The notes under the pieces were generated by a model. That model was not told the origin of the DNA. It ran no database searches and was given only the letters and a program-made list of their open reading frames with translations. A stretch of 38,573 nucleotides of DNA, taken from assembly GCA_946478975.1 (NCBI GenBank), contig CAMLEO010000026.1:1-38573 (forward strand), read 5' to 3'. The translations under genes were made by a program, and so were the position numbers. The stretch comes from an uncultured Steroidobacter sp. GTDB lineage: Bacteria; Pseudomonadota; Gammaproteobacteria; Steroidobacterales; Steroidobacteraceae. This document shows, in pieces, positions 31,379 to 38,573 of this stretch. Within the stretch, counting starts at the first letter, position 1; every line of letters starts with the position of its first letter.

Positions 31379-33562
31379 TCAGCGGCTATGCAAAATTTTG
31401 CGAAGAGCGGCAGTTAGGAACCGACGTTGCATAATTTGTGACGGGGAGTCGGCGCGATCGAGGCCCATGCGCGCGAGGTGAGGCTGAACGGCGGGAGTGG
31501 CCGAGCCACGCATTACGGCGTCGAGCAACGCGCGAATGCGTCCGGGCCAGGTATGCGTCGCGGCTTGCAACGATCGCAGCGCCTTGGCGAGCACAATTTC
31601 TTCGGCGGTGAAATCGCTGCCAAACGGCAGTTCGGCAAACAGCCCGCGCTTGCGCCACGGCGCGAATTTGTTCGACAACTGTTCAGGCGTGTTCGCGCGC
31701 GCCGCTTCGGGCACGCGCCAGTCCTTCGGCAGCTTGCCGGCGCGCTTCGCCTCGTTCACGAAACGCTGTTGAAAGCGCGAATCCATGATGCCGACCAGTG
31801 CTTCCACCACTTCGCGATCGGTGCGGCCGCGCAGATCGGCGATGCCGTATTCGGTGACAACGATGTCACGCAAGTGGCGCGGCACCGTGACGTGTCCATA
31901 ACTCCAAACGATGTTCGAGCTGACGACGCCTTTGGCGGTGCGCGTCGCTCGCACGCACAGAATCGAGCGCGCTTCCTGCATGGCGTGCGCCATCGCGACG
32001 AAGTTGTATTGGCCGCCAACGCCGCTGACCACGCGTCCGTCTTCGAGCGCATCGGAAACGGCGGCGCCGAGCCCGGTCACCATCATCGTCGTGTTCACGA
32101 AACGCGAGTAACGCCGTTGCGCGCATTTCAATTCCCACTCGTGCCCGTACAACTCGTTTACAAAGCTGATGCCGCGCATGGTGAACAAGCGCCGCTGCGC
32201 CGCTGGCAGCTCGCGCAGCCCTGCATAGAAGTTCTTGGGGCCGAAGAAGAATCCGGCGTCGACGAGCACACCGTTGCGCAAGCTTTCACCGAGACACGTC
32301 TTCGCGATCTGCGCCCGCTGCTCCGGATCTGAGAAGGTTGCGCGCAGCTGCGTGCCGTCGGCCGTGACGAGCACTCCGCGATCGTATTCGACATCGTCAC
32401 GAAACAATCCGACCTCGCGGAATTCCTGAAAGTCGGCGAACGACATGCGGTTCATGCCCGCTTCGACCAGCGCATCGAGCGTGCGCAGGCTGACGCGTTC
32501 CTCGATGTGACCTTCGTCGAGCAGCCGCTGCAGCTTGGCGCTCGGATAAACGCGCCGCTTCAGAATGCCGCTGCGATATAAATCCAGGAAACCGTCGCCG
32601 AGCATTTCGGTGCAGCCGTACAGGCCGCGTTCGAACGGCGCCGTGCCGCCTTCCGATTCGATCAAACGACGATGACGTGCGAGCACGCCGGTGGATTCCA
32701 GAACTTCGCGATACACCGCCGGCTGTTGCTGCCGCAGTTGCAGGGCGTAACAAATGCCGTCGCCCAACTCGCCGATGCCCAGCTGCAACGTGCCGCCATC
32801 GCGAATCAGCGTGCTCACGTTCAGCGCGATCGCATGTTCGGTGAGCGGGATCGGCAGGTTGGGCGGACTGAACAACGCCGTGCCTGGATCCTGCACCAGG
32901 AAGTCGAATGTATCGGCGGTGACCAGCGCGTCGCCATACATGAACGGCATGTCGCGATGAACTTGTCCGATCAGCGCGAACGGTTTGTTACTACCGCTCG
33001 CGCGCATGGCAGCGATCTGCGGCAGCAAATCGGCAGTAAGATCGGCGTTCGATCCGAGGCTCAGCAGGCCGGGCGGTGCTTCATCCGGCGGCGGTGCCGC
33101 GACCAGCTGCGCGATTACATTCAGGCCACGCTTCAGTACGTCGCGAGCGACGTGCGTGTAGTTGGTGCTGAGATAATGCTGTTGCAAATGATCGTTGCGC
33201 AGCCAGGCGCCGGGTTCGAGATAAAACTCCAGCACTTCAATATTCGCCGGCAGCTGGTTGCGCTCGATCAGGCGCAGATATTCCAGCTCGGGGTAGTCGC
33301 CGAACACGCGGCGAGAAAACGGCTCGATGAAACGTCGTTCGAGATCGCTATGTCCGCGCGGCGCGCGCAGCGACAGCGCAGTAACGATCGTGAGGCGCAA
33401 GCTCGAATCGGCCACTGCTCGCGCCACGAAAGCATTGACCAGAGTGTTGGGCTTGCCGATCGCGACCGGCAGGCCCAGCACCACGTGCTTGCCGACGCGG
33501 TTCAAAGTGGCCTCGACGCAGTCGTCTGGGGCCGTGAATCGAAGCGGCGCGGAAGGAGTCAT
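31379..33562 (-). CDS. acetyl-CoA hydrolase/transferase-family protein
   Basis: This 727-residue member of the CoA-transferase/acetyl-CoA hydrolase family (COG0427-like) has a long N-terminal region and the C-terminal domain typical of the group. Segments seen include GKPNTLVNAF, STNYTHVARDVLKRGLNV, LQLGIGELGDGICYAL, GGQYNFVAMAHAMQEARSIL and VVTEYGIADLRGRTDREVVEALV, which form the CoA-binding and active-site region. It would move CoA between acyl groups, perhaps acetate, but the natural substrate is not clear. It is the last gene of a likely minus-strand group, after a YceI gene (39-base gap) and cytochrome b561. It is longer than the usual 430-500-residue relatives. Confidence 0.9.
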   Translation of the reverse strand: MTPSAPLRFTAPDDCVEATLNRVGKHVVLGLPVAIGKPNTLVNAFVARAVADSSLRLTIVTALSLRAPRGHSDLERRFIEPFSRRVFGDYPELEYLRLIERNQLPANIEVLEFYLEPGAWLRNDHLQQHYLSTNYTHVARDVLKRGLNVIAQLVAAPPPDEAPPGLLSLGSNADLTADLLPQIAAMRASGSNKPFALIGQVHRDMPFMYGDALVTADTFDFLVQDPGTALFSPPNLPIPLTEHAIALNVSTLIRDGGTLQLGIGELGDGICYALQLRQQQPAVYREVLESTGVLARHRRLIESEGGTAPFERGLYGCTEMLGDGFLDLYRSGILKRRVYPSAKLQRLLDEGHIEERVSLRTLDALVEAGMNRMSFADFQEFREVGLFRDDVEYDRGVLVTADGTQLRATFSDPEQRAQIAKTCLGESLRNGVLVDAGFFFGPKNFYAGLRELPAAQRRLFTMRGISFVNELYGHEWELKCAQRRYSRFVNTTMMVTGLGAAVSDALEDGRVVSGVGGQYNFVAMAHAMQEARSILCVRATRTAKGVVSSNIVWSYGHVTVPRHLRDIVVTEYGIADLRGRTDREVVEALVGIMDSRFQQRFVNEAKRAGKLPKDWRVPEAARANTPEQLSNKFAPWRKRGLFAELPFGSDFTAEEIVLAKALRSLQAATHTWPGRIRALLDAVMRGSATPAVQPHLARMGLDRADSPSQIMQRRFLTAALRKILHSR

Positions 33563-33601
33563 CGACGGGCCAGATCTTCGACAACTGTCACCCTCGCGGG
33601 C

Positions 33602-34207
33602 TCAGCTGGCGCTCTTCAGCCGCAAGGCGAAGCGCACCTGCACGTCGTTGCCGACCGTGGATGTATCTTTCCATTCTCCCTGGCCGACGCCGAAGTCCAG
33701 CCGCTTGAGCTTGGCCGTGCCTTTCAGCCAGGCCGCGCCGTCCTTGCTGTCGAATGTGAATTCGATCGGCACGTCTCTGGTGACATCGCGCAAGGTGAGC
33801 TTGCCGGTCGCCGAATATTTGTTCGCGCCGGCGGCTGTGAATTTATCGGCCACGTAGTGCGCCGAAGGGAAACGCTTCACATCGAACAGGTCGGCGCTCT
33901 TGAGCGTGGTGTCGCGCTCGCCGTCCTGCGTGTTCACCGAGCTCGTGTCGATCTTCACATCGAAGCGGCTGTGCACCAGGTCTTTGGGATCGAACGAGAT
34001 GTCGGCGGTGAATTTTTCGAACGAGCCTTCGAACTGCGCGCCGGCCTGGACACCCACGAACGTGAGTTTGCTTTCCTTGGGCTGCATGCTCCACTGCGCG
34101 GCCGCGTAGGCGAGCATGGCAACGAGGCCCGCCGCGCAACCGACGACCAGCCGGGCTGCGATGCGATGTCTGGAATTGGCGACGGGAGGCAGGCGGTGCG
34201 ACGTCAT
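33602..34207 (-). CDS. YceI-family periplasmic protein
   Basis: This 201-residue protein has a signal-anchor or signal peptide (about residues 15-38) and one YceI domain, a lipocalin-like beta barrel that binds polyisoprenoids. Typical segments are ESKLTFVGVQAGAQFEGSF, SFDPKDL, LKSADLFDVKRFPSAHYVAD and GKLTLRDVTRDVPIEF. YceI proteins are often encoded next to cytochrome b561, as here (36 bases after it). It likely binds a quinone or isoprenoid in the periplasm. The ATG at 34207 has an AGGAAC ribosome-binding sequence. A second YceI homologue is encoded divergently nearby. Confidence 0.92.
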   Translation of the reverse strand: MTSHRLPPVANSRHRIAARLVVGCAAGLVAMLAYAAAQWSMQPKESKLTFVGVQAGAQFEGSFEKFTADISFDPKDLVHSRFDVKIDTSSVNTQDGERDTTLKSADLFDVKRFPSAHYVADKFTAAGANKYSATGKLTLRDVTRDVPIEFTFDSKDGAAWLKGTAKLKRLDFGVGQGEWKDTSTVGNDVQVRFALRLKSAS

Positions 34208-34243
34208 GGTCGGTGGTTCCTGAAGGTCAAACTTGATGGCGAA

Positions 34244-34795
34244 CTATTTCAGCCGCACCGGCAGCATGCGGCGAAGCACGTTGTCACGATCGATGAAGTG
34301 ATGTTTGAGCGCCGCCGCGACGTGCAGCAGCGCCAGCCAGAATAACGTGTCCGCCATGAACTCGTGCGCCTCGTGCAGGAACTCATAAGCAGGGCGATTG
34401 GGCGAGATCAAATCCGGCAGCGTCACCAGGCCGAACCAGCTGACGGGAAAGTTGCGGGCCGATGACATGAGCCAGCCGAGCAGCGGCGTGATCAGCAGCA
34501 GGGCGTACAGCGCGAAATGCGAAATGTGAGCGGCGATCTTCTGCCAGCGGGGCATGTCGGGCGGATTGACCGGCGCGCCGCCGATGAAACGCCAGACCAG
34601 GCGCAGCACCACCAGCGCGAGGATGGTGATGCCGAACGATTTGTGGCGCGCGAGTACGGCGATTTTTGCCGCGCCCAGCGGCAAGTCGTCGGCCTGATTG
34701 GCCAGGATGAACTGAACTATGATCAGGATGACGATGGTCCAGTGAAAGAACTGTGCGACGGCGCCGTAACGCAATTCGTCGTTCTTCAGTTGCAT
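34244..34795 (-). CDS. cytochrome b561-family membrane protein
   Basis: This 183-residue, four-helix b-type cytochrome has helices near residues 12-30, 44-63, 83-106 and 143-167. Heme-ligand histidines are in AVAQFFHW, ARHKSFG, HISHFAL and EAHEFMADTLFWLALLHVAAALKHH. It probably transfers electrons between quinol and periplasmic partners or superoxide. It is followed by a YceI gene, a pairing seen in many proteobacteria. The ATG at 34795 is chosen; longer in-frame extensions overlap the divergent gene and lack membrane features. Spacing suggests one transcript with YceI and the acetyl-CoA hydrolase. Confidence 0.92.
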   Translation of the reverse strand: MQLKNDELRYGAVAQFFHWTIVILIIVQFILANQADDLPLGAAKIAVLARHKSFGITILALVVLRLVWRFIGGAPVNPPDMPRWQKIAAHISHFALYALLLITPLLGWLMSSARNFPVSWFGLVTLPDLISPNRPAYEFLHEAHEFMADTLFWLALLHVAAALKHHFIDRDNVLRRMLPVRLK

Positions 34796-34851
34796 CAACT
34801 CGACCCTCGTGCGCAAGAGGCACCAGTGTAAGCGATTCGGAGGACGAAACC
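34796..34851. promoter_or_regulatory. short divergent spacer between cytochrome b561 and YceI lipoprotein
   Basis: Only 56 bases separate two oppositely directed starts, so their promoters overlap and a single regulator could control both. The plus-strand ribosome-binding site GGAGGA (about 34839-34844) lies eight bases before the ATG at 34852. No palindrome or consensus promoter is obvious in the spacer. Confidence 0.4.
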
Positions 34852-35568
34852 ATGCATGCAATGACCCGTGCGGGTCTGCTGCTGTGTCTGTGCTTGGGTC
34901 TGGCGGCGTGCCCGCGTCCGGTGCAACCGCCGGCCCCGGCACCCAGTGTGCCGCCCAGTGCGCCACCCAGTGTGCCGCCGGGCGAGGTGCCGGGCGCCAC
35001 CAACTATCGGATCGATCCGCAGGCCTCGACGCTCAACGTCCTGGTTTATCGCGGCGGCACGTTCGCGAAGCTGGGTCACAACCACGTCATGAGCAGCAAA
35101 TCGCTGACCGGTCGGGTGTGGATGCATCGTGAGCTGGCCCGCTCGGGCTTCGAGATCGCGTTCCCGGTCGCGGACCTGATCGTCGACGATCCGGACGCGC
35201 GGCGGGCGGCGGGCAGTGAGTTTCCTCCGGAGATTCCCGACGCGGACAAACAGGGCACGCGCAAGAACATGCTGCGTCCCGAAGTGCTGGATGGGGAGAC
35301 CTATCCGCGCATCGAGTTGAAGTCGGTGAAGATCGAGGGCGCTTTACCCAACCCGCAAATCACGGCTCGCATCACGATCAAACAAGCGAGCCGCGACGTG
35401 CTGGTGCCGGTCCAGGTGACCGTGAGCGACGATCGCCTCACCGCGAGCGGCGAATTCTCGATCCAGCAGACCGACTTCGGGATCAAGCCTTTCAGCGTCG
35501 CGATGGGCGCACTGGAAGTCAAAGATCGCCTCGACATCCGGTTCAACGTCGTGGCGACCAAGCGCTAG
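34852..35568 (+). CDS. YceI-family lipoprotein
   Basis: This 238-residue lipoprotein has a lipobox LGLAAC (C20), then a Pro/Ala/Val linker (about residues 22-46) and a YceI domain (TNYRIDPQASTLNVLVYRGG, FAKLGHNHVMSS, KQGTRKNML, then the beta-barrel strands and FGIKPFSVAMGALEVKDRLDIRFNV). The LGHNHV segment marks the subgroup of larger YceI proteins. It would be an isoprenoid-binding protein tethered to the envelope. A strong ribosome-binding site supports the ATG at 34852. The stop codon begins a palindrome-rich 3' region. Confidence 0.92.
   Translation: MHAMTRAGLLLCLCLGLAACPRPVQPPAPAPSVPPSAPPSVPPGEVPGATNYRIDPQASTLNVLVYRGGTFAKLGHNHVMSSKSLTGRVWMHRELARSGFEIAFPVADLIVDDPDARRAAGSEFPPEIPDADKQGTRKNMLRPEVLDGETYPRIELKSVKIEGALPNPQITARITIKQASRDVLVPVQVTVSDDRLTASGEFSIQQTDFGIKPFSVAMGALEVKDRLDIRFNVVATKR
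34942..34977 (+). repeat. three 12-bp direct repeats in the lipoprotein linker
   Basis: Three tandem copies of CCCAGTGTGCCG (the middle one reads CCCAGTGCGCCA) encode part of the proline-rich linker, PSVPPSAPPSVPP. The copies differ at two bases. Such in-frame repeats can change linker length by slippage. Confidence 0.85.
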
Positions 35569-35638
35569 GATACATGGATGTATCCCGTCGCCGACGGCGA
35601 CGCGAGCGGGCAAAAGTCACGCCTTTTGCCAGGCTCGC
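35568..35638. repeat. cluster of three perfect palindromes downstream of the YceI lipoprotein
   Basis: Three symmetric elements follow each other. GGATACAT-GG-ATGTATCC (35568-35585) uses the last stop-codon base. CGTCGCCG-A-CGGCGACG (35586-35602) is the second. The third is a long hairpin: GCGAGC (35602-35607), one base, GGCAAAAG (35609-35616), loop TCACGC, CTTTTGCC (35623-35630), two bases, GCTCGC (35633-35638). The arrangement resembles dispersed REP-like intergenic elements rather than a single terminator. Similar sequences may recur in related genomes; I cannot confirm this here. Confidence 0.6.
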
Positions 35639-35642
35639 ACGA

Positions 35643-35675
35643 GGGTCGTGGCAGGATGCCCGATCCCGAGTTTTT
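35643..35675 (+). terminator. rho-independent terminator for the YceI lipoprotein gene
   Basis: The stem GGGTCG/CGATCCC (one bulged base) continues into GGCA-GGA-TGCC and is followed by TTTTT (35671-35675). About ten base pairs plus the T-run fit an intrinsic terminator on the plus strand. The T-run overlaps the stop codon of the convergent S46 peptidase gene. Confidence 0.65.
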
Positions 35676-37755
35676 AATGTGTCCCGAGCAACTCGTTCGC
35701 CAGTCCCTTCGAGCCGTACACGTCGCGCAGGGCCGTGACGATGATGGCCGGATGTACGGCGACGGTGCGATTCAACTTGCCGTCGTACCAGTAGCCGCCG
35801 GCGATCGAATGAATGTTGCCGTCGAACGCGAGGCCAACCAGTTGGCCTTTGCTGTCGACCAGCGGGCTGCCGGAATTGCCGCCGACGATGTCGTTGGTGG
35901 TGACGAAACAAAACGGCGTCGATGGGTCGAGCTTGTCTCGCGCATCCAGCCACACTTGCGGCAGGCGGAACGGATCCTTGCCGGTGGTGCGCTCGTACAA
36001 GCGCGAGAGCTTGGTGTAGGGCTCGACCTGCTCGCCATTCTCGATCCAGCCGTCGACCGCGCCGTAGCTCAGTCGCAGCGTGAAGGTCGCGTCTGGATAA
36101 GTGTTGGTGCCGAGCACGGCAAAACGCGCTTTCGCGATTTTTTCCTGTGAGGTGGCGATGGGCGCCTGGACTTCATCCTCGTAAATCTTGCGCACGGCGC
36201 GCGCGTCGCCATCGATCTCACGAGCCAGCACGATCATCGGATCTTTCGAGCTGTTGATTGCCGCCGCGCCGCCGTCCCACAACGCTTTGCGGACCGCCGG
36301 ATCGCTGAGCTTGGTCCCGGTCACCAGCTTGTCCGCCAACGATTCGGGCGACTCGCTCGCCAACAGCTTGCGCACCATCGGCGCGTCGGGGCCCAGCGCC
36401 TCGCGCATCTTGTCGAGCGAGAACGACAATGTGACTTGCTCGAAGTCCGGATACACCGGCGTCGTCGCCAGCAGGCTCGACGCGATCTTCGGCAGGTTCG
36501 ACTCCGCATATTCGCGCAGGCGCTGCTCATTACTCTTGCCGCGCTCGGCGGCGCCACGTACCAGCTGGCGCGCATAACCGAAAAGTTTGCTGTTGAAGCC
36601 AGCGGCGTATTCGAGATACAGGTAGTTGTTATAAATCTGTCGATAGCGTTCTTCGGCCTTGGCGATATCGTCCCACGCCTGGCCCGCCGCACCGTTGAGC
36701 TTCGGATCGGAAGCGACGCGTGCACGCAGCTCCCGCTCTTGCGTGCCCTTGCGTTGGAACAACGCGTCGTCGAGCAGCGCCGTCTGGAAGCCGCGATACA
36801 CCTTCAGAGAATTCTCCACGAACTGCAGCGACTCGTTCGAGATGCGCGCCGGCTCCTCGCCGGTTTTGCCCCACTGGATCATCCGCCCGCGCAGTTCGGA
36901 GTTGCGCATCAAGTACGACGGGACCACGACATCGCGCTGAAAGTGCAATTGTTCGAGCGTGAGCAGGCGGCTGGTGTTGCCGGGATGGCCGGCAACGAAC
37001 GTCGCCTCGCCGGGCTGCGCGCCATCGATTCGCCACTTCAAATAATTCGGCGTGTGCGCCGGCTTGCCTTTCTCGTATACGCGCATGAGGCTGAAATCCA
37101 GGCTCCAGCGCGGAAAGTTGAAATTGTCCGGATCGCCGCCGAACGCCGCGATCGCATGCTCGGGCGCGAACGCCAGGCGGACGTCGTCATAACGGCGATA
37201 CTTGTATAGGAAATATTGACCGCCCTGGTACAGCGTGACCGATTCGCAGGCCAGCGGACCGGTGGTGCGATTCTTCTTGGAATTCTCGGTGCACGCCGCT
37301 TCGAGCTTGCTCAACTCCTGTTTGCGTGCCTGGTTGGCCTGCGCGTCTGTGAGGCCGGCGGTCGCGGCGTTGACCTTCGCAGTGACATTCTCCATTTCGA
37401 CCAGCACCGACAGCATCTGCGTCGGACATTTTTTCTCGGCGTCGCGCGTGGTCGCGTTGAAGCCGTTGTCCACGTAGCTGGCGGTGGTGCTGGAGAGCTC
37501 CGACAGGCATTCCATCGCGCAGTGATGATTGCTGAGCACCAGGCCGTCGGGCGAAACGAACGAGCCGGTGCAGCCGTTTTCGAAGCGCGTGATCGAACGC
37601 TGCAGCTTGTCCAGCCAGGGCTGGTCGAGCGTGACGCCGTACTTCTGTTGAATCGCGGCCTGCGGCACGTTGTCGAAGGTCCACATTCCTTCGTCGGCGA
37701 CGGCAACGCCGGCGATCCACACGACCGCGATTGCGGCGGCAAGGCTTCGGAACAT
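35674..37755 (-). CDS. S46-family dipeptidyl-peptidase
   Basis: This 693-residue secreted serine peptidase of the DPP7/DPP11 type has a signal peptide (MFRSLAAAIAVVWIAGVAVA) and GMWTFDNVP, typical of mature S46 starts. The catalytic histidine lies in LVLSNHHC (77-78) after GCTGSFVSPDG, and the catalytic serine S628 in GGNSGSPLVD. It is followed by LVGLAFDGNIHSIAGG, which sets S1 specificity in the family. It should release N-terminal dipeptides in the periplasm. Length matches the family (about 700). The ATG at 37755 has a GGGAGA ribosome-binding sequence; earlier in-frame codons lack coding character. The likely substrate preference cannot be judged without alignment. Confidence 0.94.
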   Translation of the reverse strand: MFRSLAAAIAVVWIAGVAVADEGMWTFDNVPQAAIQQKYGVTLDQPWLDKLQRSITRFENGCTGSFVSPDGLVLSNHHCAMECLSELSSTTASYVDNGFNATTRDAEKKCPTQMLSVLVEMENVTAKVNAATAGLTDAQANQARKQELSKLEAACTENSKKNRTTGPLACESVTLYQGGQYFLYKYRRYDDVRLAFAPEHAIAAFGGDPDNFNFPRWSLDFSLMRVYEKGKPAHTPNYLKWRIDGAQPGEATFVAGHPGNTSRLLTLEQLHFQRDVVVPSYLMRNSELRGRMIQWGKTGEEPARISNESLQFVENSLKVYRGFQTALLDDALFQRKGTQERELRARVASDPKLNGAAGQAWDDIAKAEERYRQIYNNYLYLEYAAGFNSKLFGYARQLVRGAAERGKSNEQRLREYAESNLPKIASSLLATTPVYPDFEQVTLSFSLDKMREALGPDAPMVRKLLASESPESLADKLVTGTKLSDPAVRKALWDGGAAAINSSKDPMIVLAREIDGDARAVRKIYEDEVQAPIATSQEKIAKARFAVLGTNTYPDATFTLRLSYGAVDGWIENGEQVEPYTKLSRLYERTTGKDPFRLPQVWLDARDKLDPSTPFCFVTTNDIVGGNSGSPLVDSKGQLVGLAFDGNIHSIAGGYWYDGKLNRTVAVHPAIIVTALRDVYGSKGLANELLGTH

Positions 37756-37789
37756 TAGATTTCTCCCTCTCGACCCTATCAGTGGGCGT

Positions 37790-38512
37790 TCAATCTTCGG
37801 ACTGTAGCAGCAACAGGCGGGTTCCTTCCGGAGCAACCAGCACGCCATTGCACGACTCGTCGAGACTATCCGGCATTTCGTCGGAAAGCTGGCAGCCGCG
37901 CTCTCTCAGTCGCGCCAGTCGCTCCCGCATGTCGCGATCCTCGAACGTCAGCAGCGGCTGACGGAAGGCGCGGGATCGATACAACGACAGGTTCAGATGG
38001 TCGCTGGTGATCGCAGTCCGCGCGAACGGCTCGGACTCTTCGTCCCAGGCGACGAATCCGAGCGATTCCCAGAAAACCCGCATCGGGCCCTGCTCGCGTG
38101 CCGGCAACCCGAGCTCGCGAAAGTAGCCGCAGGTTGTCGTCGGCTGCGTTTCGAACTGCGGCGGCGAAAAAGTGCGCGCCTCGACGATGTTCACGCATTG
38201 TCCGGACGGATCGCGGAAGCGGGCGCGATTGAACACCTCGTTGCCCAGCTTGAGATCTTCGAATTCGATGCCGAGCTGCTCCAGCTGATCGACCGCATGC
38301 ATGAGCTGCGGCATTACAAACGTCAGGGCGGGAGAGGGCACTGGCTCGCCATGCAGGCCGAGGAACAGTCGGCCATCGGTCACCACGGCATAAGGATGCT
38401 TGAACACTTCGCCGACGCGCGCCTGTACGAAGCCCAGCGATTCATAGAACGCCAGCGATTCGCGGATCTCCGGCGTATGCAGGCTGATTTCCAGGAAGCG
38501 GCCGAACCTCAG
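37790..38512 (-). CDS. VOC-superfamily (glyoxalase-like) protein with probable CTG start
   Basis: The protein has about 240 residues with two vicinal-oxygen-chelate-like halves: residues about 1-80 (GRFLEISLHTPEIRESLAFYESLGF and FRDPSGQCVNIVEA) and about 100-240 (FWESLGFVAWDEE, later LLTFEDRDMRE and VAPEGTRLLLL). Metal-binding residues are not clear, so it may bind rather than transform a small ligand. No ATG, GTG or TTG occurs in frame before the conserved start. The CTG at 38512 overlaps the upstream stop as CTGA, like a coupled ATGA, so a CTG start is the simplest reading. A GTG at 38407 would delete the first beta-alpha-beta unit. Confidence 0.75.
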   Translation of the reverse strand: MRFGRFLEISLHTPEIRESLAFYESLGFVQARVGEVFKHPYAVVTDGRLFLGLHGEPVPSPALTFVMPQLMHAVDQLEQLGIEFEDLKLGNEVFNRARFRDPSGQCVNIVEARTFSPPQFETQPTTTCGYFRELGLPAREQGPMRVFWESLGFVAWDEESEPFARTAITSDHLNLSLYRSRAFRQPLLTFEDRDMRERLARLRERGCQLSDEMPDSLDESCNGVLVAPEGTRLLLLQSED

Positions 38513-38573
38513 CGTGCAGCACCCGCACGCAACGCGCGTTGCTTGGATGCTTCGGCGTCGTCGCGCGGCGCGT
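38509..38573 (-). CDS. 3' end of a gene entering from the right edge (partial)
   Basis: An open frame ends in a TGA at 38511-38509 after about 20 codons, APRDDAEASKQRALRAGAAR. Its stop overlaps the proposed CTG start of the next gene. It reads like a basic, helical protein tail. No function can be assigned from so little sequence, and its reality rests on position and coupling only. Confidence 0.4.
   Translation of the reverse strand, partial: APRDDAEASKQRALRAGAAR

Noticed and set aside
32672..34345. Plus-strand open frame of 557 codons opposite acetyl-CoA hydrolase and YceI
   Set aside because: It spans two real minus-strand genes plus their intergenic gap, so it cannot be a gene with normal codon bias; no family features.

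Overview
The window is GC-rich (low sixties percent by eye), densely coded DNA from a gammaproteobacterium. The xanthomonadin-type pigment genes, a three-gene pnt transhydrogenase, an S46 peptidase and the codon style point to the Xanthomonadales/Nevskiales/Steroidobacterales part of the class; this placement is an inference. There are no rRNA, tRNA, CRISPR or IS features, and no gap between genes exceeds about 200 bases.

Bases 1-12212 are most of an aryl-polyene (APE) / xanthomonadin-like biosynthetic cluster, cut off at the left edge. Plus-strand genes encode the end of a ketosynthase, an acyl-activating AMP ligase, an acyl carrier protein, a complete ketosynthase, a chain-length-factor-like partner without the active-site cysteine, and a flavin-dependent halogenase. 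A XanB2-type chorismatase lies between them on the minus strand and should supply the hydroxybenzoate starter. A tightly overlapping minus-strand operon (12212 to 6901) encodes a COG4648-type membrane protein, a FabA-like dehydratase, an LpxL-like acyltransferase, a LolA-like carrier, an MMPL exporter and a second dehydratase. Together they would make the starter, load it, extend and dehydrate the polyene, halogenate it, attach it to a lipid and move it to the outer membrane. The ketoreductase, the second ACP and the glycosyl/methyl-transfer genes expected in such clusters are not here and probably lie to the left.

Bases 12340-15261 hold the three-gene proton-translocating transhydrogenase (pntAA, pntAB, pntB). 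Bases 15331-23186 hold an OmpR-type response regulator, its histidine kinase, and a complete RND tripartite efflux pump (permease, adaptor, outer-membrane lipoprotein), all on one strand with overlaps or short gaps. Bases 23346-24844 hold an HNH endonuclease overlapping a stand-alone 5'-3' exonuclease. Then come a DUF4124 protein and a TPR protein.

The rest is housekeeping and envelope genes: an M14 carboxypeptidase diverging from a 2OG-Fe dioxygenase, then pyrF (subfamily 2) and a fructosamine-kinase-family gene; a DUF4097-like beta-solenoid protein; cytochrome b561, YceI and an acetyl-CoA hydrolase/transferase in a row, diverging from a second, lipoprotein YceI; an S46 peptidase; a VOC-family protein that seems to begin at CTG; and the last codons of a gene entering from the right. 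Non-coding items worth attention are a dense set of perfect palindromes at 35568-35675, a 21-bp near-perfect palindrome upstream of the DUF4097-like gene, and a palindrome over a -10 box just before the dioxygenase start.
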